This document shows, piece by piece, positions 1 through 8,573 of a stretch of 64,000 bases of DNA (its first letter is position 1; each line of letters begins with the position of its first letter). Below the pieces are notes generated by a model. That model was not told the origin of the DNA. It did not search any database and was given only the letters and a program-made list of their open reading frames with translations. Source of the stretch: Rathayibacter iranicus NCPPB 2253 = VKM Ac-1602 (GTDB lineage: Bacteria; Actinomycetota; Actinomycetes; Actinomycetales; Microbacteriaceae); assembly GCF_003149025.1 (NCBI RefSeq), contig NZ_QGDV01000003.1:291917-355916 (forward strand), written 5' to 3'. Both the position numbers and the translations under genes were made by a program.

Positions 1-1
1 A

Positions 2-457
2 ACGGCGGAATCAGGCGGACGGCTGGCCGCTCTGACGGTAACAAGCGTTTCGTCGGTGAGCGCGGAGCCGCCGGTTTTTGCGTTCTCGCTGTCGGCGCTC
101 TCTTCGGCGGCGGTGCACGTGGCGCGGGCCGACAGTGTTGTCGTTCATATGTTGGATGAGCGCAGCATCGATTTGGCGCTTCTCGGGGCGAGAAGCGGAG
201 TCGATCGCTTCGCGAATACCGACGGCTGGCGTCGGCTGCCGACCGGAGAGCCCGTCTTCTGCGGTGCGCGGACGTGGCTTCGAGGGCAGGTCTTCGAGCG
301 AATCATCATCGGGGAGTCCACCATAATTATTGCAGGTGCAGTCGAGAGTAGCTTAGACGACGATTCAGAGCACGAGGAAGAAGCCCGCCCGTTGCCACTC
401 GTCTACTACGACCGGGCCTGGCACTCGGTGGGTGATCACTCGCGGATTAACAACTAA
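2..457 (+). CDS. Flavin reductase-like domain protein (5' end outside window)
   Basis: The open frame runs in from the left edge with no stop, so the true start is upstream; the internal GTG at 56 is not the start. The residues before it (GGRLAALTVTSVSSVS) continue into AEPPVFAFSLS, the classic N-terminal signature of the flavin reductase-like (HpaC/DIM6) fold. Further on come PTGEPVFCGARTWL and a C-terminal PLVYYDRAWH, matching the family's segments near the flavin. Such proteins use NAD(P)H to reduce FMN or FAD for a partner monooxygenase. A luciferase-like monooxygenase lies 5.6 kb downstream, so I infer this is its reductase. An acidic insert (DDDSEHEEEARP) precedes the last strand. About 151 residues are visible. 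Family assignment is fairly sure; the pairing is inference. Confidence 0.72.
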   Translation, partial: TAESGGRLAALTVTSVSSVSAEPPVFAFSLSALSSAAVHVARADSVVVHMLDERSIDLALLGARSGVDRFANTDGWRRLPTGEPVFCGARTWLRGQVFERIIIGESTIIIAGAVESSLDDDSEHEEEARPLPLVYYDRAWHSVGDHSRINN

Positions 458-604
458 ATTTCGGCTTGCGTTACTTCACCCCCATCTTCACACATCCTGC
501 ACTCGCCGTGCCGTCGCGGGGGTGAGTTAGTCACGTCCGCACATATACGACGAACGCCAATACTTCATTGAATTCAAGAACATCAAACTGACAGGAATAG
601 TTCT
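458..604. promoter_or_regulatory. Intergenic region ahead of the LysE/NRPS/PKS operon
   Basis: This 147-base gap separates the flavin reductase gene from the rest of the cluster. It is AT-richer than its surroundings and contains an inverted repeat of 8 bases (476-483 against 518-525, CCCCC/GGGGG cores) that could be an operator or weak hairpin. An AGGA at 593-596 serves the next gene. I could not identify a convincing -35/-10 pair. Confidence 0.3.
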
Positions 605-1237
605 TTGGCACTTAGCATGTGGGTCACCTGTTTCATGGCATCGTGGATATTTTCACTCTCGCCCGGGTCAGGCTCCGTATTCTCAATGACGAATGGATTG
701 AACTACGGCTTCCGCCGCGGATACTTCGGCGCCATCGGCCTCGTTATAGGCCTCTGGGCGGTATTCCTGGTCGTTGTCGTCGGCCTGGGAGCCATCATCC
801 AAGCATCTCCATTGGCCTTCAATGTTCTGAAATGGGCCGGCGTAGGATACCTGTTCTATCTCGGGCTCACGCAGTGGTTTTCCAAGGCGACGCCCATCTC
901 GGTCTCTCGAACCGAAGGATCGATGGCGAGCATTGGCGGATTGATCGGAAAGGGCATCGCCCTGAACGCCATCAATCCAAAGGGCTACATCTTCATGTTG
1001 GCGATCATCCCGCAGTTCCTCGTCTCCTCGGCCCCGATGCCACCGCAGTACATTGCCGTCGCCCTAACCTTTGCGTTCACTGATCTCGTCGTGATGGCCG
1101 TCTACACTGGACTCGCGGCGAAGGTGGCCGGGTACCTGAAGACCGAGAAGCAGATCAAGTTCGTCAACCGACTGTTCGGCGCTCTCTTCATGGTCGCAGC
1201 CCTCGTTCTCGCGACCTTCCAGCAGGTCGGGCACTGA
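605..1237 (+). CDS. LysE/RhtB-family amino-acid or metabolite exporter
   Basis: A 210-residue inner-membrane protein of the LysE superfamily, which exports amino acids and related small molecules. The TTG at 605 is chosen over the ATG at 617 because AGGA at 593-596 sits 8 bases ahead of it, and because it yields the family's N-terminus: a first helix followed by SLSPGSGSVF. Hydrophobic segments fall at about residues 8-25, 40-65, 70-90, 115-140, 150-175 and 185-205, the usual six. It sits four bases upstream of the NRPS gene, so it is probably cotranscribed and may export the product of the cluster or supply self-resistance. The family is clear; the substrate is unknown. Confidence 0.8.
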   Translation: MALSMWVTCFMASWIFSLSPGSGSVFSMTNGLNYGFRRGYFGAIGLVIGLWAVFLVVVVGLGAIIQASPLAFNVLKWAGVGYLFYLGLTQWFSKATPISVSRTEGSMASIGGLIGKGIALNAINPKGYIFMLAIIPQFLVSSAPMPPQYIAVALTFAFTDLVVMAVYTGLAAKVAGYLKTEKQIKFVNRLFGALFMVAALVLATFQQVGH

Positions 1238-1241
1238 CGCG

Positions 1242-3092
1242 ATGATCGACAGGGATGCAAGCGGGGACGCGGAATCGGTCGATAAACTCATCCAGCGTGC
1301 GTGCGCCGAATTCTCCGAGGCGGTGGCGATCGAATCGGGGACGGAGCGCATCACCTACACCGCTCTTCTGGTGCGCGCAGAGGAGCTGGCAAGCCGGCTG
1401 CGAGGATCGGGTCTCAAGCGCGGAGGTATCGTTGCCATCGTCGGGTGCCGGAGCGCAGCGGTGATAGTAGCCGTGTTTGCTGTCTGGCTAGCGGGTGGCA
1501 TCGTCCTCCTCATTGACGAGACGCTCCCGGAAACGCGGCGAGAGTTGATGCTCGACAGCGCGGCGGCCAGCTTCGTCGTACAGTGCGGGGCGACCTCGCG
1601 CATTCGAACGCGGGCAGGTGGGGTAGGCGCACCTGCGGCGTGGTCCTCCAACGCTGATCACGCTTACGTCGCGTTCACTTCTGGATCGACCGGCGCGCCC
1701 AAGGCGATCGTCGGCAGTCATCGGGGGCTTGCGCACTTCTTGAAGTGGCAGGTCGAGGAATTCGCAATCGGAGTAGAAGACCGGTTCGCGCACTTGACGA
1801 ACATTTCGTTCGATGTCTGGTTCCGCGACGCCCTCTCGCCACTGCTCGGGGGTGCGACGCTTTGCATTCCCATTGAGACCCATCTCGGGGCGGACAACGT
1901 GCTCGATTTCATTCGGGGTAATGCCATCAGCGGTCTGCATGTCGTGCCGTCGATCGCGGAGATGTGGCTCGCCGCAGCGGATGATGTGCAGCAGATCGTT
2001 GGCCTCGGTCGTGCGTTCTTCGCGGGTGAGCCACTCGACGGTTCGCTCGTTTCCCGCTGGAACGATGTCTTCCCGGGCTGTCAGGTCGTCAATCTGTATG
2101 GGCCGTCTGAGACAACACTCGCTCAATACCATCTTAGGGTTCCAAGCGCGCCCGCTCCGGGCATTCAATCGGTTGGCCATGCCATCCCGGGATCCCGCTC
2201 GTTCGTTCTCGATGAGAATCAGGCGGAATGCCCGCCCGGTGTGGTCGGCGAGGTGTATATCAATGCGGCGTGGCCGTCGCACGGGTATCTGGTCAAAGGA
2301 CGGATCGTCAGTCCGTTCGTTCGGATAGAGATCGGTGACGATTCTCATCACTGCTACCCGACGGGGGATTTGGGCAGAGTCTTACCGGACGGTGCGCTCG
2401 AGATCTCGGGGCGACGCGATGACCAGGTGAAGATCGGGGGCGTGCGGATCGAGCTGCAGGAGGTTCGCTCCGTCGTTCGCTCCGCTCCGCGCGTTCGAGA
2501 CGCCTTCATCTGCGCCGTGCCCGGCCTGACGGGAAAGATCCTGGCTGGAGTCGTGCAGATGGACGATCCAGACGAATCCGTGTTACGTAATCATCTTCGC
2601 TCGCATCTGATGGGAATGATGATCCCGGCCATGATCGTCTTCGTGCCCGAGTTGCCCATGCTGTCGAACGGAAAGCTCGATCGTCAGCGGCTCGCTGACA
2701 TGGTTTCGGACCGATTGGCGGAGCAGGCGCGGTCGGCCACGGCTAGAAAAACCTCTGAATCTAGACGCACCGTGCCGGAGCGGCTGGAGGACATCTGGGC
2801 CGAATTGGTCGGAACCGATGCGCTCACTGGCGGAAATGCACCCTTGACGTTCTTCGAAGCGGGCGGTACCTCGCTGACGATCGTCGGACTCCACGCGAAG
2901 ATCCAACGCGAGTTCGGCATCCAGTTTCCCCTGGTTCGCTTGTTCGAGAAGGTGACACTCCATGCGCAATGCCATCTCATCGAGCAATTGATGGGGCGAG
3001 GTGAAGCGACAGACGCCGGCCGCGACACCGCGGCACCACGTGCCCCTGGTCGGCGACAGCTCGTCGCCGCGCGGCAGGCACGCCGGATTTAG
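1242..3092 (+). CDS. NRPS loading protein: adenylation domain plus carrier domain (A-PCP)
   Basis: A 616-residue protein that should activate an amino acid as its adenylate and load it on its own carrier domain. The adenylation domain covers about residues 15-500: A3 core TSGSTGAPKA near 146, A5 NLYGPSETT, A8 GRRDDQVKIGGVRIEL, and the A10 lysine in SNGKLDR near 477. The carrier domain (about 515-590) has the phosphopantetheine serine in GGTSL near 545. There is no condensation domain, so it probably starts the assembly line and passes its amino acid to the PKS encoded 34 bases downstream. Lining up its A4-A5 region by eye with GrsA gives a pocket code D-V-R-V-F-A-L-L-A-K, which I cannot assign to a substrate. 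The C-terminus is Arg/Ala-rich and may be a docking tail. Confidence 0.9.
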   Translation: MIDRDASGDAESVDKLIQRACAEFSEAVAIESGTERITYTALLVRAEELASRLRGSGLKRGGIVAIVGCRSAAVIVAVFAVWLAGGIVLLIDETLPETRRELMLDSAAASFVVQCGATSRIRTRAGGVGAPAAWSSNADHAYVAFTSGSTGAPKAIVGSHRGLAHFLKWQVEEFAIGVEDRFAHLTNISFDVWFRDALSPLLGGATLCIPIETHLGADNVLDFIRGNAISGLHVVPSIAEMWLAAADDVQQIVGLGRAFFAGEPLDGSLVSRWNDVFPGCQVVNLYGPSETTLAQYHLRVPSAPAPGIQSVGHAIPGSRSFVLDENQAECPPGVVGEVYINAAWPSHGYLVKGRIVSPFVRIEIGDDSHHCYPTGDLGRVLPDGALEISGRRDDQVKIGGVRIELQEVRSVVRSAPRVRDAFICAVPGLTGKILAGVVQMDDPDESVLRNHLRSHLMGMMIPAMIVFVPELPMLSNGKLDRQRLADMVSDRLAEQARSATARKTSESRRTVPERLEDIWAELVGTDALTGGNAPLTFFEAGGTSLTIVGLHAKIQREFGIQFPLVRLFEKVTLHAQCHLIEQLMGRGEATDAGRDTAAPRAPGRRQLVAARQARRI

Positions 3093-3126
3093 CTCACCGA
3101 AGAAGTCAAGAACGAAGGTTTGAATC

Positions 3127-6108
3127 ATGGAAAACACGGATGAACTTGTCGCGATCGTCGCGATGGAATGCAAACTGCCCGGCATAGCGAATGTTGAAGA
3201 ACTCTGGCAACGGCTCGTGGACGGGGAATGCACGATCTCCGATCTGACCGAAGAGCAACTCGCTGAGGCCGGCGTCCCGGAAGAGCGGTATTCTGCCTCG
3301 GACTACGTTCGTCGGGCCGGGATCCTTGAGGATCTCGACGAGTTCGACTCCGCATACTTCGGCTACTCGCCGAAGGAAGCCGACGTTCTGGACGTTCAGC
3401 AGCGACTGACGCTGCAGTTGTGCGTGGCGCTCCTCGAACGGGCGAACATCGATCCGCACCGTACCGACAAGCGCATCGGCGTTTATCTCGGCTCTGCGAT
3501 GAGCTCCTACCTCTTCGGAGTGTTGCAAGACGAGGACCTGGTCGATTCACTCGGCGAAATGATGGTCCGGCAGGCGAACGACAAAGACTTCCTCGCGACT
3601 CGGGTCTCGTACAAGTTGAACCTTCGTGGACCGAGCGTCAACGTCCAGACAGCGTGTTCGACCGGGCTGGTTGCCGTGCATTCGGCGGTGCAAAGCCTGA
3701 TCCTCGGTGAATGTGACATGGCGATCGCCGGCGCGGTCTATGTTCGGGTGCCGGAGACCGCAGGGTATCGGTATCAGGTCGGCGGAGTTCTGTCACCCGA
3801 CGGCACCTGCAGGCCCTTCGATGCCGACGCCAACGGAACCCTGTTCACGAACGGCCTCGGCGTCGTCCTGGTTAAACGCCTCGCGGATGCGATCGAGGAT
3901 GGCGACGAGATCGTCGCGGTGATTGCAGGCAGCGCCGTCAACAATGACGGTGCGGAGAAGGTCAGCTTTACAGCGCCGAGTGTCGTGGGACAGGTAGCCG
4001 TACTGCGGGACGCATTGACCGTCGCTGGGGTCGATCCGGCTGATGTCAGCTATATCGAGGCCCACGGGACCGGAACCGCGCTCGGCGACCCGATCGAAAT
4101 CGAAGCCATCAAGCAGGCGTACGGCTCAGACGGGAGCCCCTGTGTGATCGGTTCACACAAGGGCAACTTCGGCCACCTCAACATTGCGGCCGGCATCATC
4201 GGCTTGATCAAGGCAGCGCTCGTGCTCCGCCACGAGTTCATTCCGGGCACCGTAGGATTCAGCAACGAGAACCCGGGGCTCGAGCTGGCGGGAACCCGCT
4301 TCAGCGTGCGAGGACAGGGGATCCAGTACGAATCCGACCGTATGAAGTGGGCGGGCGTGAGCGCGTTCGGGATGGGCGGTACCAACAGCCACGTCCTGCT
4401 GCGTAACCATCTGGTGAGCGAGAACGCCGTCGACGACGAGGTCGCGGGGCCCCGCATTCTGACCTTCTCGGGGACGTCAGACGAGGCGCTAGCGCGCCAG
4501 GCCCGCGTGCTCGGCGAGCATCTCGACACGGATGCAGGACGGATGTCCCTGTCGGAGTGCGCCTCGACGCTGGTAAGCGGTCGCACGCGTCATCCGTTCC
4601 GCGGGGCCGTCGTCGCGTCGAGTTCAGTCGATGCTGTGGCGAGGTTACGCTCGGGCAAGTTTCATCGTGGGGGTCCGCGGAAGCGAGAACCAGTCGCGTT
4701 CGCTTTCGGCGGGCAGGGCACCCAGCACCCGGCGATGGGCGCCGCGCTTGCGCGCGGGAACCCCGGCTTCGCGAAGGCTCTTGAGCAGACCGTGGAGACG
4801 CTGGACAAGTATCTTGACTTCTCGATCATGGATTACCTCTGGTCCGGACGGGACGCGGCCGACCTGAAGGACACATCCGTCGCCCAACCACTGCTCTTCG
4901 CGGTGGAATATGCTTTGGCGACTTCGCTCATCAAGGCAGGTGTGAAGCCTGACTACCTCTTCGGGCATAGCCTCGGCGAGGTCGTGGCAGCAGCGGTCTC
5001 CGGTGCGTTCGACTTGCGCACCGCCGCAGAACTCGTCGCTCAGCGTTCGCGACTGATGAGCCGGAGCGTTCCGGGTGCGATGCTGGCCATCGACCGCCTC
5101 GACCCGTTCCTTGACCTGGTCGCTGATGCGACCTTGTCGATCGCAGCGCGGAATTCTCCGCGGCAGTTCGTGCTCTCGGGGAGCGTCGATGCGATCGACG
5201 CAACGATCGTCCGCGCTCAGGAGCTCGGCGTCTACCACCAGCGCTTGGCAACATCGCACGCATTCCATTCGGCGTCGATGCAGGAGGCGAGCGACGCATT
5301 CGCTGAATTTCTTACCGGATGCCGGTTCCAGATTCCGACGATTCCGATCATTTCGAACATCACCGGGCGAGTCCTCAGTGAGTACGAAGTCTGCAATCCG
5401 CGGTACTGGGCTGATCACATGGTTCGCACGGTCGACTTCTCCGGCTCGGTCGAAACCCTCCTTGCCGCGGGTGTGCGCACCTTCATCGAGATCGGTCGTG
5501 GCCGGGCAATGAGTAATCTGGTGCTCTCGTCGTCGGGGGCGATCACTGTGACGACGATTGCCGCACTGGGTGAGCAGGACGACGAATGCGAGTCCTTTGC
5601 CGACGCGATCGCGTTTGCATGGGCGCACGACCCGGCGACCGACATTGATGCCTTCACTCCGCGCACCCGCAGCGTCCTGCTGCCGACCTACGCGTTCGAG
5701 AAGCGCAAGCACTGGATCCGCCCGATCTCGGGATTCGGACGGAGCGTCAACTCCGACCTGACGCGGCCCGATGAGGCTCCGGCCTGCGCGGACAAACAGC
5801 CCGGTATCGTCAGCCTGGCAGCGGACGTGCCGAGTAGCGGCGACATTGGCATTGATGCCGGCGAAGACGTGCTGACCGCTGTGGTTAGTGAGCTGTTCAC
5901 GAGATTCCTGGGCGGGGACTTGCTCGACGAGGCATCCAGCTTCTTCGACCTCGGCGGCAACTCACTGATGGCGATCCAGCTGATCAACAAATTGCGAGAG
6001 ACGTTCCAGGTCGACGTCTCCGTTCGCGATTTCTACCAGAACAGCTCTATCTCGGGTGTCGGAGCGATGCTCGAGAACCTTCTCAGTCAGGAGCCTTCAC
6101 ATGCCTGA
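3127..6108 (+). CDS. Type I polyketide synthase module, KS-AT-ACP
   Basis: A 993-residue single elongation module. The ketosynthase (about 5-430) has the catalytic cysteine in TACSTGL near 177 and the two histidines in EAHGTGTALGDP and GNFGHLN. The acyltransferase (about 515-830) has GGQGTQHP and the active serine in GHSLGE near 616; the motif HAFH near 711 is the malonyl-CoA type rather than the methylmalonyl YASH type. The carrier domain (about 910-985) has its serine in GGNSL near 945. There are no KR, DH, ER or TE domains, so it should make a beta-keto aminoacyl thioester from the NRPS-bound amino acid and malonate. Release must be spontaneous or need a separate enzyme. Its last 8 bases overlap the next gene. 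Confidence 0.93.
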   Translation: MENTDELVAIVAMECKLPGIANVEELWQRLVDGECTISDLTEEQLAEAGVPEERYSASDYVRRAGILEDLDEFDSAYFGYSPKEADVLDVQQRLTLQLCVALLERANIDPHRTDKRIGVYLGSAMSSYLFGVLQDEDLVDSLGEMMVRQANDKDFLATRVSYKLNLRGPSVNVQTACSTGLVAVHSAVQSLILGECDMAIAGAVYVRVPETAGYRYQVGGVLSPDGTCRPFDADANGTLFTNGLGVVLVKRLADAIEDGDEIVAVIAGSAVNNDGAEKVSFTAPSVVGQVAVLRDALTVAGVDPADVSYIEAHGTGTALGDPIEIEAIKQAYGSDGSPCVIGSHKGNFGHLNIAAGIIGLIKAALVLRHEFIPGTVGFSNENPGLELAGTRFSVRGQGIQYESDRMKWAGVSAFGMGGTNSHVLLRNHLVSENAVDDEVAGPRILTFSGTSDEALARQARVLGEHLDTDAGRMSLSECASTLVSGRTRHPFRGAVVASSSVDAVARLRSGKFHRGGPRKREPVAFAFGGQGTQHPAMGAALARGNPGFAKALEQTVETLDKYLDFSIMDYLWSGRDAADLKDTSVAQPLLFAVEYALATSLIKAGVKPDYLFGHSLGEVVAAAVSGAFDLRTAAELVAQRSRLMSRSVPGAMLAIDRLDPFLDLVADATLSIAARNSPRQFVLSGSVDAIDATIVRAQELGVYHQRLATSHAFHSASMQEASDAFAEFLTGCRFQIPTIPIISNITGRVLSEYEVCNPRYWADHMVRTVDFSGSVETLLAAGVRTFIEIGRGRAMSNLVLSSSGAITVTTIAALGEQDDECESFADAIAFAWAHDPATDIDAFTPRTRSVLLPTYAFEKRKHWIRPISGFGRSVNSDLTRPDEAPACADKQPGIVSLAADVPSSGDIGIDAGEDVLTAVVSELFTRFLGGDLLDEASSFFDLGGNSLMAIQLINKLRETFQVDVSVRDFYQNSSISGVGAMLENLLSQEPSHA

Positions 6109-7264
6109 AAGTATCTACCTCGACCCAGAGCGCCTCGCGAAGCTCACAGAGAGTCTCCGGAAGCGTAAGGCCGTGGTCGGCTCTGCCGACCAGCCAGCAC
6201 CTGCGCCGCGGAAGACTCCCGATCTCGGCGTGATCTTCTTCTCAGGATCAGCGGACGGCCGCGACCCATACGCGCTACTCCTCGACGCAGCGCGGCTGAT
6301 CGACGATTCTGGGTTTACCGCGATCTGGACTCCCGAGCGGCACTTCACTGACGTCGGAGGGTCGTATCCGAATCCGTCGGTTCTGGGCGCCGCTCTTGCA
6401 ATGGTGACGAAGAATGTCCGGATCCGCGCGGGGAGTGTGAACCTGCCCCTCCACGACGTGCTCCGCGTTGCCGAGGAATGGGCGCTTGTAGACAACCTCT
6501 CGCATGGGCGAGTCGACCTCGCGGTGGCGCCCGGATGGCATACTCGTGACTTCGTCCTTAACCCTGGTGCTTTCGATGATCGCTCGGGCCGGCTCAACGA
6601 ATCACGCAAGCAGCTGCAGTCGCTCTGGCGCGGCGACACGCTTAGTCGAACCGACCCTCATGGGGAATCGCACTCAATTGTCACCTATCCGCGTCCGATC
6701 CAGCCTGAGCTACCGATCTGGTTAACGACGTCACAGAGAACTGAGGCATGGGAGTTCGCGGGCCGGGAGGGATTCAACGTGCTGTCCGCGCTCATCAACT
6801 TTGGACCGAAAGATCTGGAGAAGCGCATCACCATCTACCGCGAGGCTCGAGCACAGGCCGGGTACAACCCCGCGAGCGGGGTGGTGTCGCTGATGCTGCA
6901 CACTTACGTCGGCCTATCGGTCGAGCAGGCGGTCGAACGCGCGCGCCCGGCAATGACTGAGTACCTGAGCTCGTTCGTCTCCCAGCACTCCACGTCGGGC
7001 CAGTCCGGGGCGGAGGCGAAAGCCGAGACGTTGCAGAACCTCGGCGACGATCGGGATGATTTCATGGAGATGGTCTTCCAGCGATACGTCAGCACAAGCT
7101 CTCTGATCGGCGACGCCACCAGGGTCACACAACGGATGGAATACTTCCGATCGATTGGCGTCGACGAGATCGCGTGCCTGGTGGACTTCGGCCTGACCAA
7201 CGACGAAGTGTTGGCAAGTCTGGGCCGACTCGCCATGCAGACGAAGACAGTGGCAGCATCATGA
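6101..7264 (+). CDS. Free-standing MupA/Atu3671-type luciferase-like FMN monooxygenase
   Basis: A 387-residue (beta/alpha)8 flavin monooxygenase of the luciferase-like group usually embedded inside NRPS/PKS megasynthases. Key segments are GFTAIWTPERHF, YPNPSVLGAALA, RAGSVNLPLHD, VAEEWALVDNLSHGRV and APGWHTRDFVL. The ATG at 6101 has AGGAG at 6089-6093 and overlaps the PKS stop; an upstream in-frame start at 6056 only reads PKS codons. The first 40 or so residues (MPESIYLDPERLAKLTESLRKRK onwards, broken here) look like the helical linker that normally joins this domain to a carrier domain, which suggests it was split from a megasynthase and acts on a carrier-bound intermediate. It needs reduced FMN, probably from the first gene of the window. 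The oxidation type (hydroxylation, N-oxidation or other) cannot be read from the sequence. Confidence 0.88.
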   Translation: MPESIYLDPERLAKLTESLRKRKAVVGSADQPAPAPRKTPDLGVIFFSGSADGRDPYALLLDAARLIDDSGFTAIWTPERHFTDVGGSYPNPSVLGAALAMVTKNVRIRAGSVNLPLHDVLRVAEEWALVDNLSHGRVDLAVAPGWHTRDFVLNPGAFDDRSGRLNESRKQLQSLWRGDTLSRTDPHGESHSIVTYPRPIQPELPIWLTTSQRTEAWEFAGREGFNVLSALINFGPKDLEKRITIYREARAQAGYNPASGVVSLMLHTYVGLSVEQAVERARPAMTEYLSSFVSQHSTSGQSGAEAKAETLQNLGDDRDDFMEMVFQRYVSTSSLIGDATRVTQRMEYFRSIGVDEIACLVDFGLTNDEVLASLGRLAMQTKTVAAS

Positions 7265-7803
7265 GCGTCTACGGTTTTCACGGGCGCTACCCGCTGATCC
7301 ATCCGAGCGCCTACGTGTTCGACAACGTGACCGTGATCGGGGACGTCGAGATCGGCCCCGACGTCAGCCTATGGCCGGGCGTGACGATCCGAGGGGACAA
7401 GGGGGCGGTTCGGATCGGCGCGGGGGCGAATGTGCAAGACCATGCGATGGTACATTCGGATCCCAATCATCCCGTGATCATCGGTGCTCAGGTGACCATC
7501 GCGCACAGCGCAGTACTCCACGGCTGCACGATCGGCGATGGCTCCGTCATCGGTATCGGAGCCATCCTCCTGAACGGCGCAGTCATCGGCGAGCACAGCA
7601 GGGTCTCCGCCGGCGCGCTGGTCGGGGCAGGGCCGAGCTATCCGGCGGCGAGCCTGATCGCGGGGTCGCCAGGATCCGTGCTGATGTCACTCAGCAAGAG
7701 TGACATTGACGTCCTCTTGGCGACCGCGGGCGAGTACCAGGACCTCGCGCAGGAGTACCGTCGCCACCTCGAAGTCCTTGGAACCTCGGCGACTGCGGAA
7801 TGA
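7261..7803 (+). CDS. Gamma-carbonic-anhydrase-like hexapeptide-repeat protein
   Basis: A 180-residue left-handed beta-helix protein of the gamma-carbonic anhydrase/PaaY/CaiE group. Repeating hexapeptides run from about residue 12 to 150 (for example VTVIGDVEIGPDVSLWPG). The three zinc-ligand histidines are present in the expected spacing: MVHSD and AHSAVLHG. The C-terminal 30 residues form a predicted helix. Its start overlaps the monooxygenase stop as ATGA. Homologues are either carbonic anhydrases or, like PaaY, thioesterases acting on CoA esters. In this cluster it could balance CO2/bicarbonate for malonyl-CoA use or hydrolyse an off-pathway thioester; neither is shown by the sequence. Confidence 0.82.
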   Translation: MSVYGFHGRYPLIHPSAYVFDNVTVIGDVEIGPDVSLWPGVTIRGDKGAVRIGAGANVQDHAMVHSDPNHPVIIGAQVTIAHSAVLHGCTIGDGSVIGIGAILLNGAVIGEHSRVSAGALVGAGPSYPAASLIAGSPGSVLMSLSKSDIDVLLATAGEYQDLAQEYRRHLEVLGTSATAE

Positions 7804-8573
7804 CGAGCGTATCCGGCGAAGCTCTCGGCTCGTTCGATGCAAGACTCCTGCGGCTTTTCGACTTCGGGCGCTCGCGAGTGGTCGTGTGTTTTCCCCACGC
7901 CGGATCGGGTATATCGGCCTTCCGCTGCTGGCCAGAGGCGCTGTTCGGATTTGCGGACAGCATGCTCGTGCAGCTGAAAGGGCGGGAGGATCGGATCGGC
8001 GAGAGCGTCGCTGACGACACGGTGGCCGACGTCGCGGCCACGATCGCGGCCGAGCTGGCTCGTTCGCGGTATGAGCAGGTGGTTCTGGTCGGACACAGCA
8101 TGGGCGCTACGCTCGCGTGGGCCGTCGCCGAGATGGCATGGCGGCTCGACCGTCGGAAAATGACGGTTGTAGTGTCGTCGCAGCTGCCCCCATCGTCCGC
8201 CGCCGACACGGCGGCGGACTGGGACGAGCGCGGCCGATTGGTGCGTTCGACGGCGATTAGCTACCTCCCGGTCGAATCCGAAGTGCGTGCGCTGCTTGCG
8301 GAGACTCTTGACGCGGATCTGAGCTGGATCGCGCGGGAGTTCCCGCAACTGCGGCACAATGTCCTTCCGATCGATGTACACGCTGTTTCAGCGGATGACG
8401 ATCCGCTCGTCGATGTAAGGACGATGGCCAATTGGGCACTGCACACCTCCGCTGGCTTCCAACTCTCACTGATCGAGGGTGGACATCTTCACCTGCTTGA
8501 GCAGCCCGAAGCACTGCGCGGGATCGTGATTGACGTGCTGGAATCAGAAGCGACCGAGGGGCGATTGTTATGA
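7800..8573 (+). CDS. Type II thioesterase (alpha/beta hydrolase)
   Basis: A 257-residue editing thioesterase of the GrsT/RifR group, which removes aberrant acyl groups from NRPS and PKS carrier domains. It shows the N-terminal FPHAGSG oxyanion motif, the nucleophile elbow GHSMG (serine near 100), an acidic residue in SADDDPLVD and the catalytic histidine in EGGHLHLLE. It starts inside the previous gene's stop (ATGA). Because the PKS has no thioesterase domain, this enzyme may also perform final release, giving a beta-keto acid that could lose CO2. Type II identity is firm; the releasing role is speculation. Confidence 0.88.
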   Translation: MTSVSGEALGSFDARLLRLFDFGRSRVVVCFPHAGSGISAFRCWPEALFGFADSMLVQLKGREDRIGESVADDTVADVAATIAAELARSRYEQVVLVGHSMGATLAWAVAEMAWRLDRRKMTVVVSSQLPPSSAADTAADWDERGRLVRSTAISYLPVESEVRALLAETLDADLSWIAREFPQLRHNVLPIDVHAVSADDDPLVDVRTMANWALHTSAGFQLSLIEGGHLHLLEQPEALRGIVIDVLESEATEGRLL

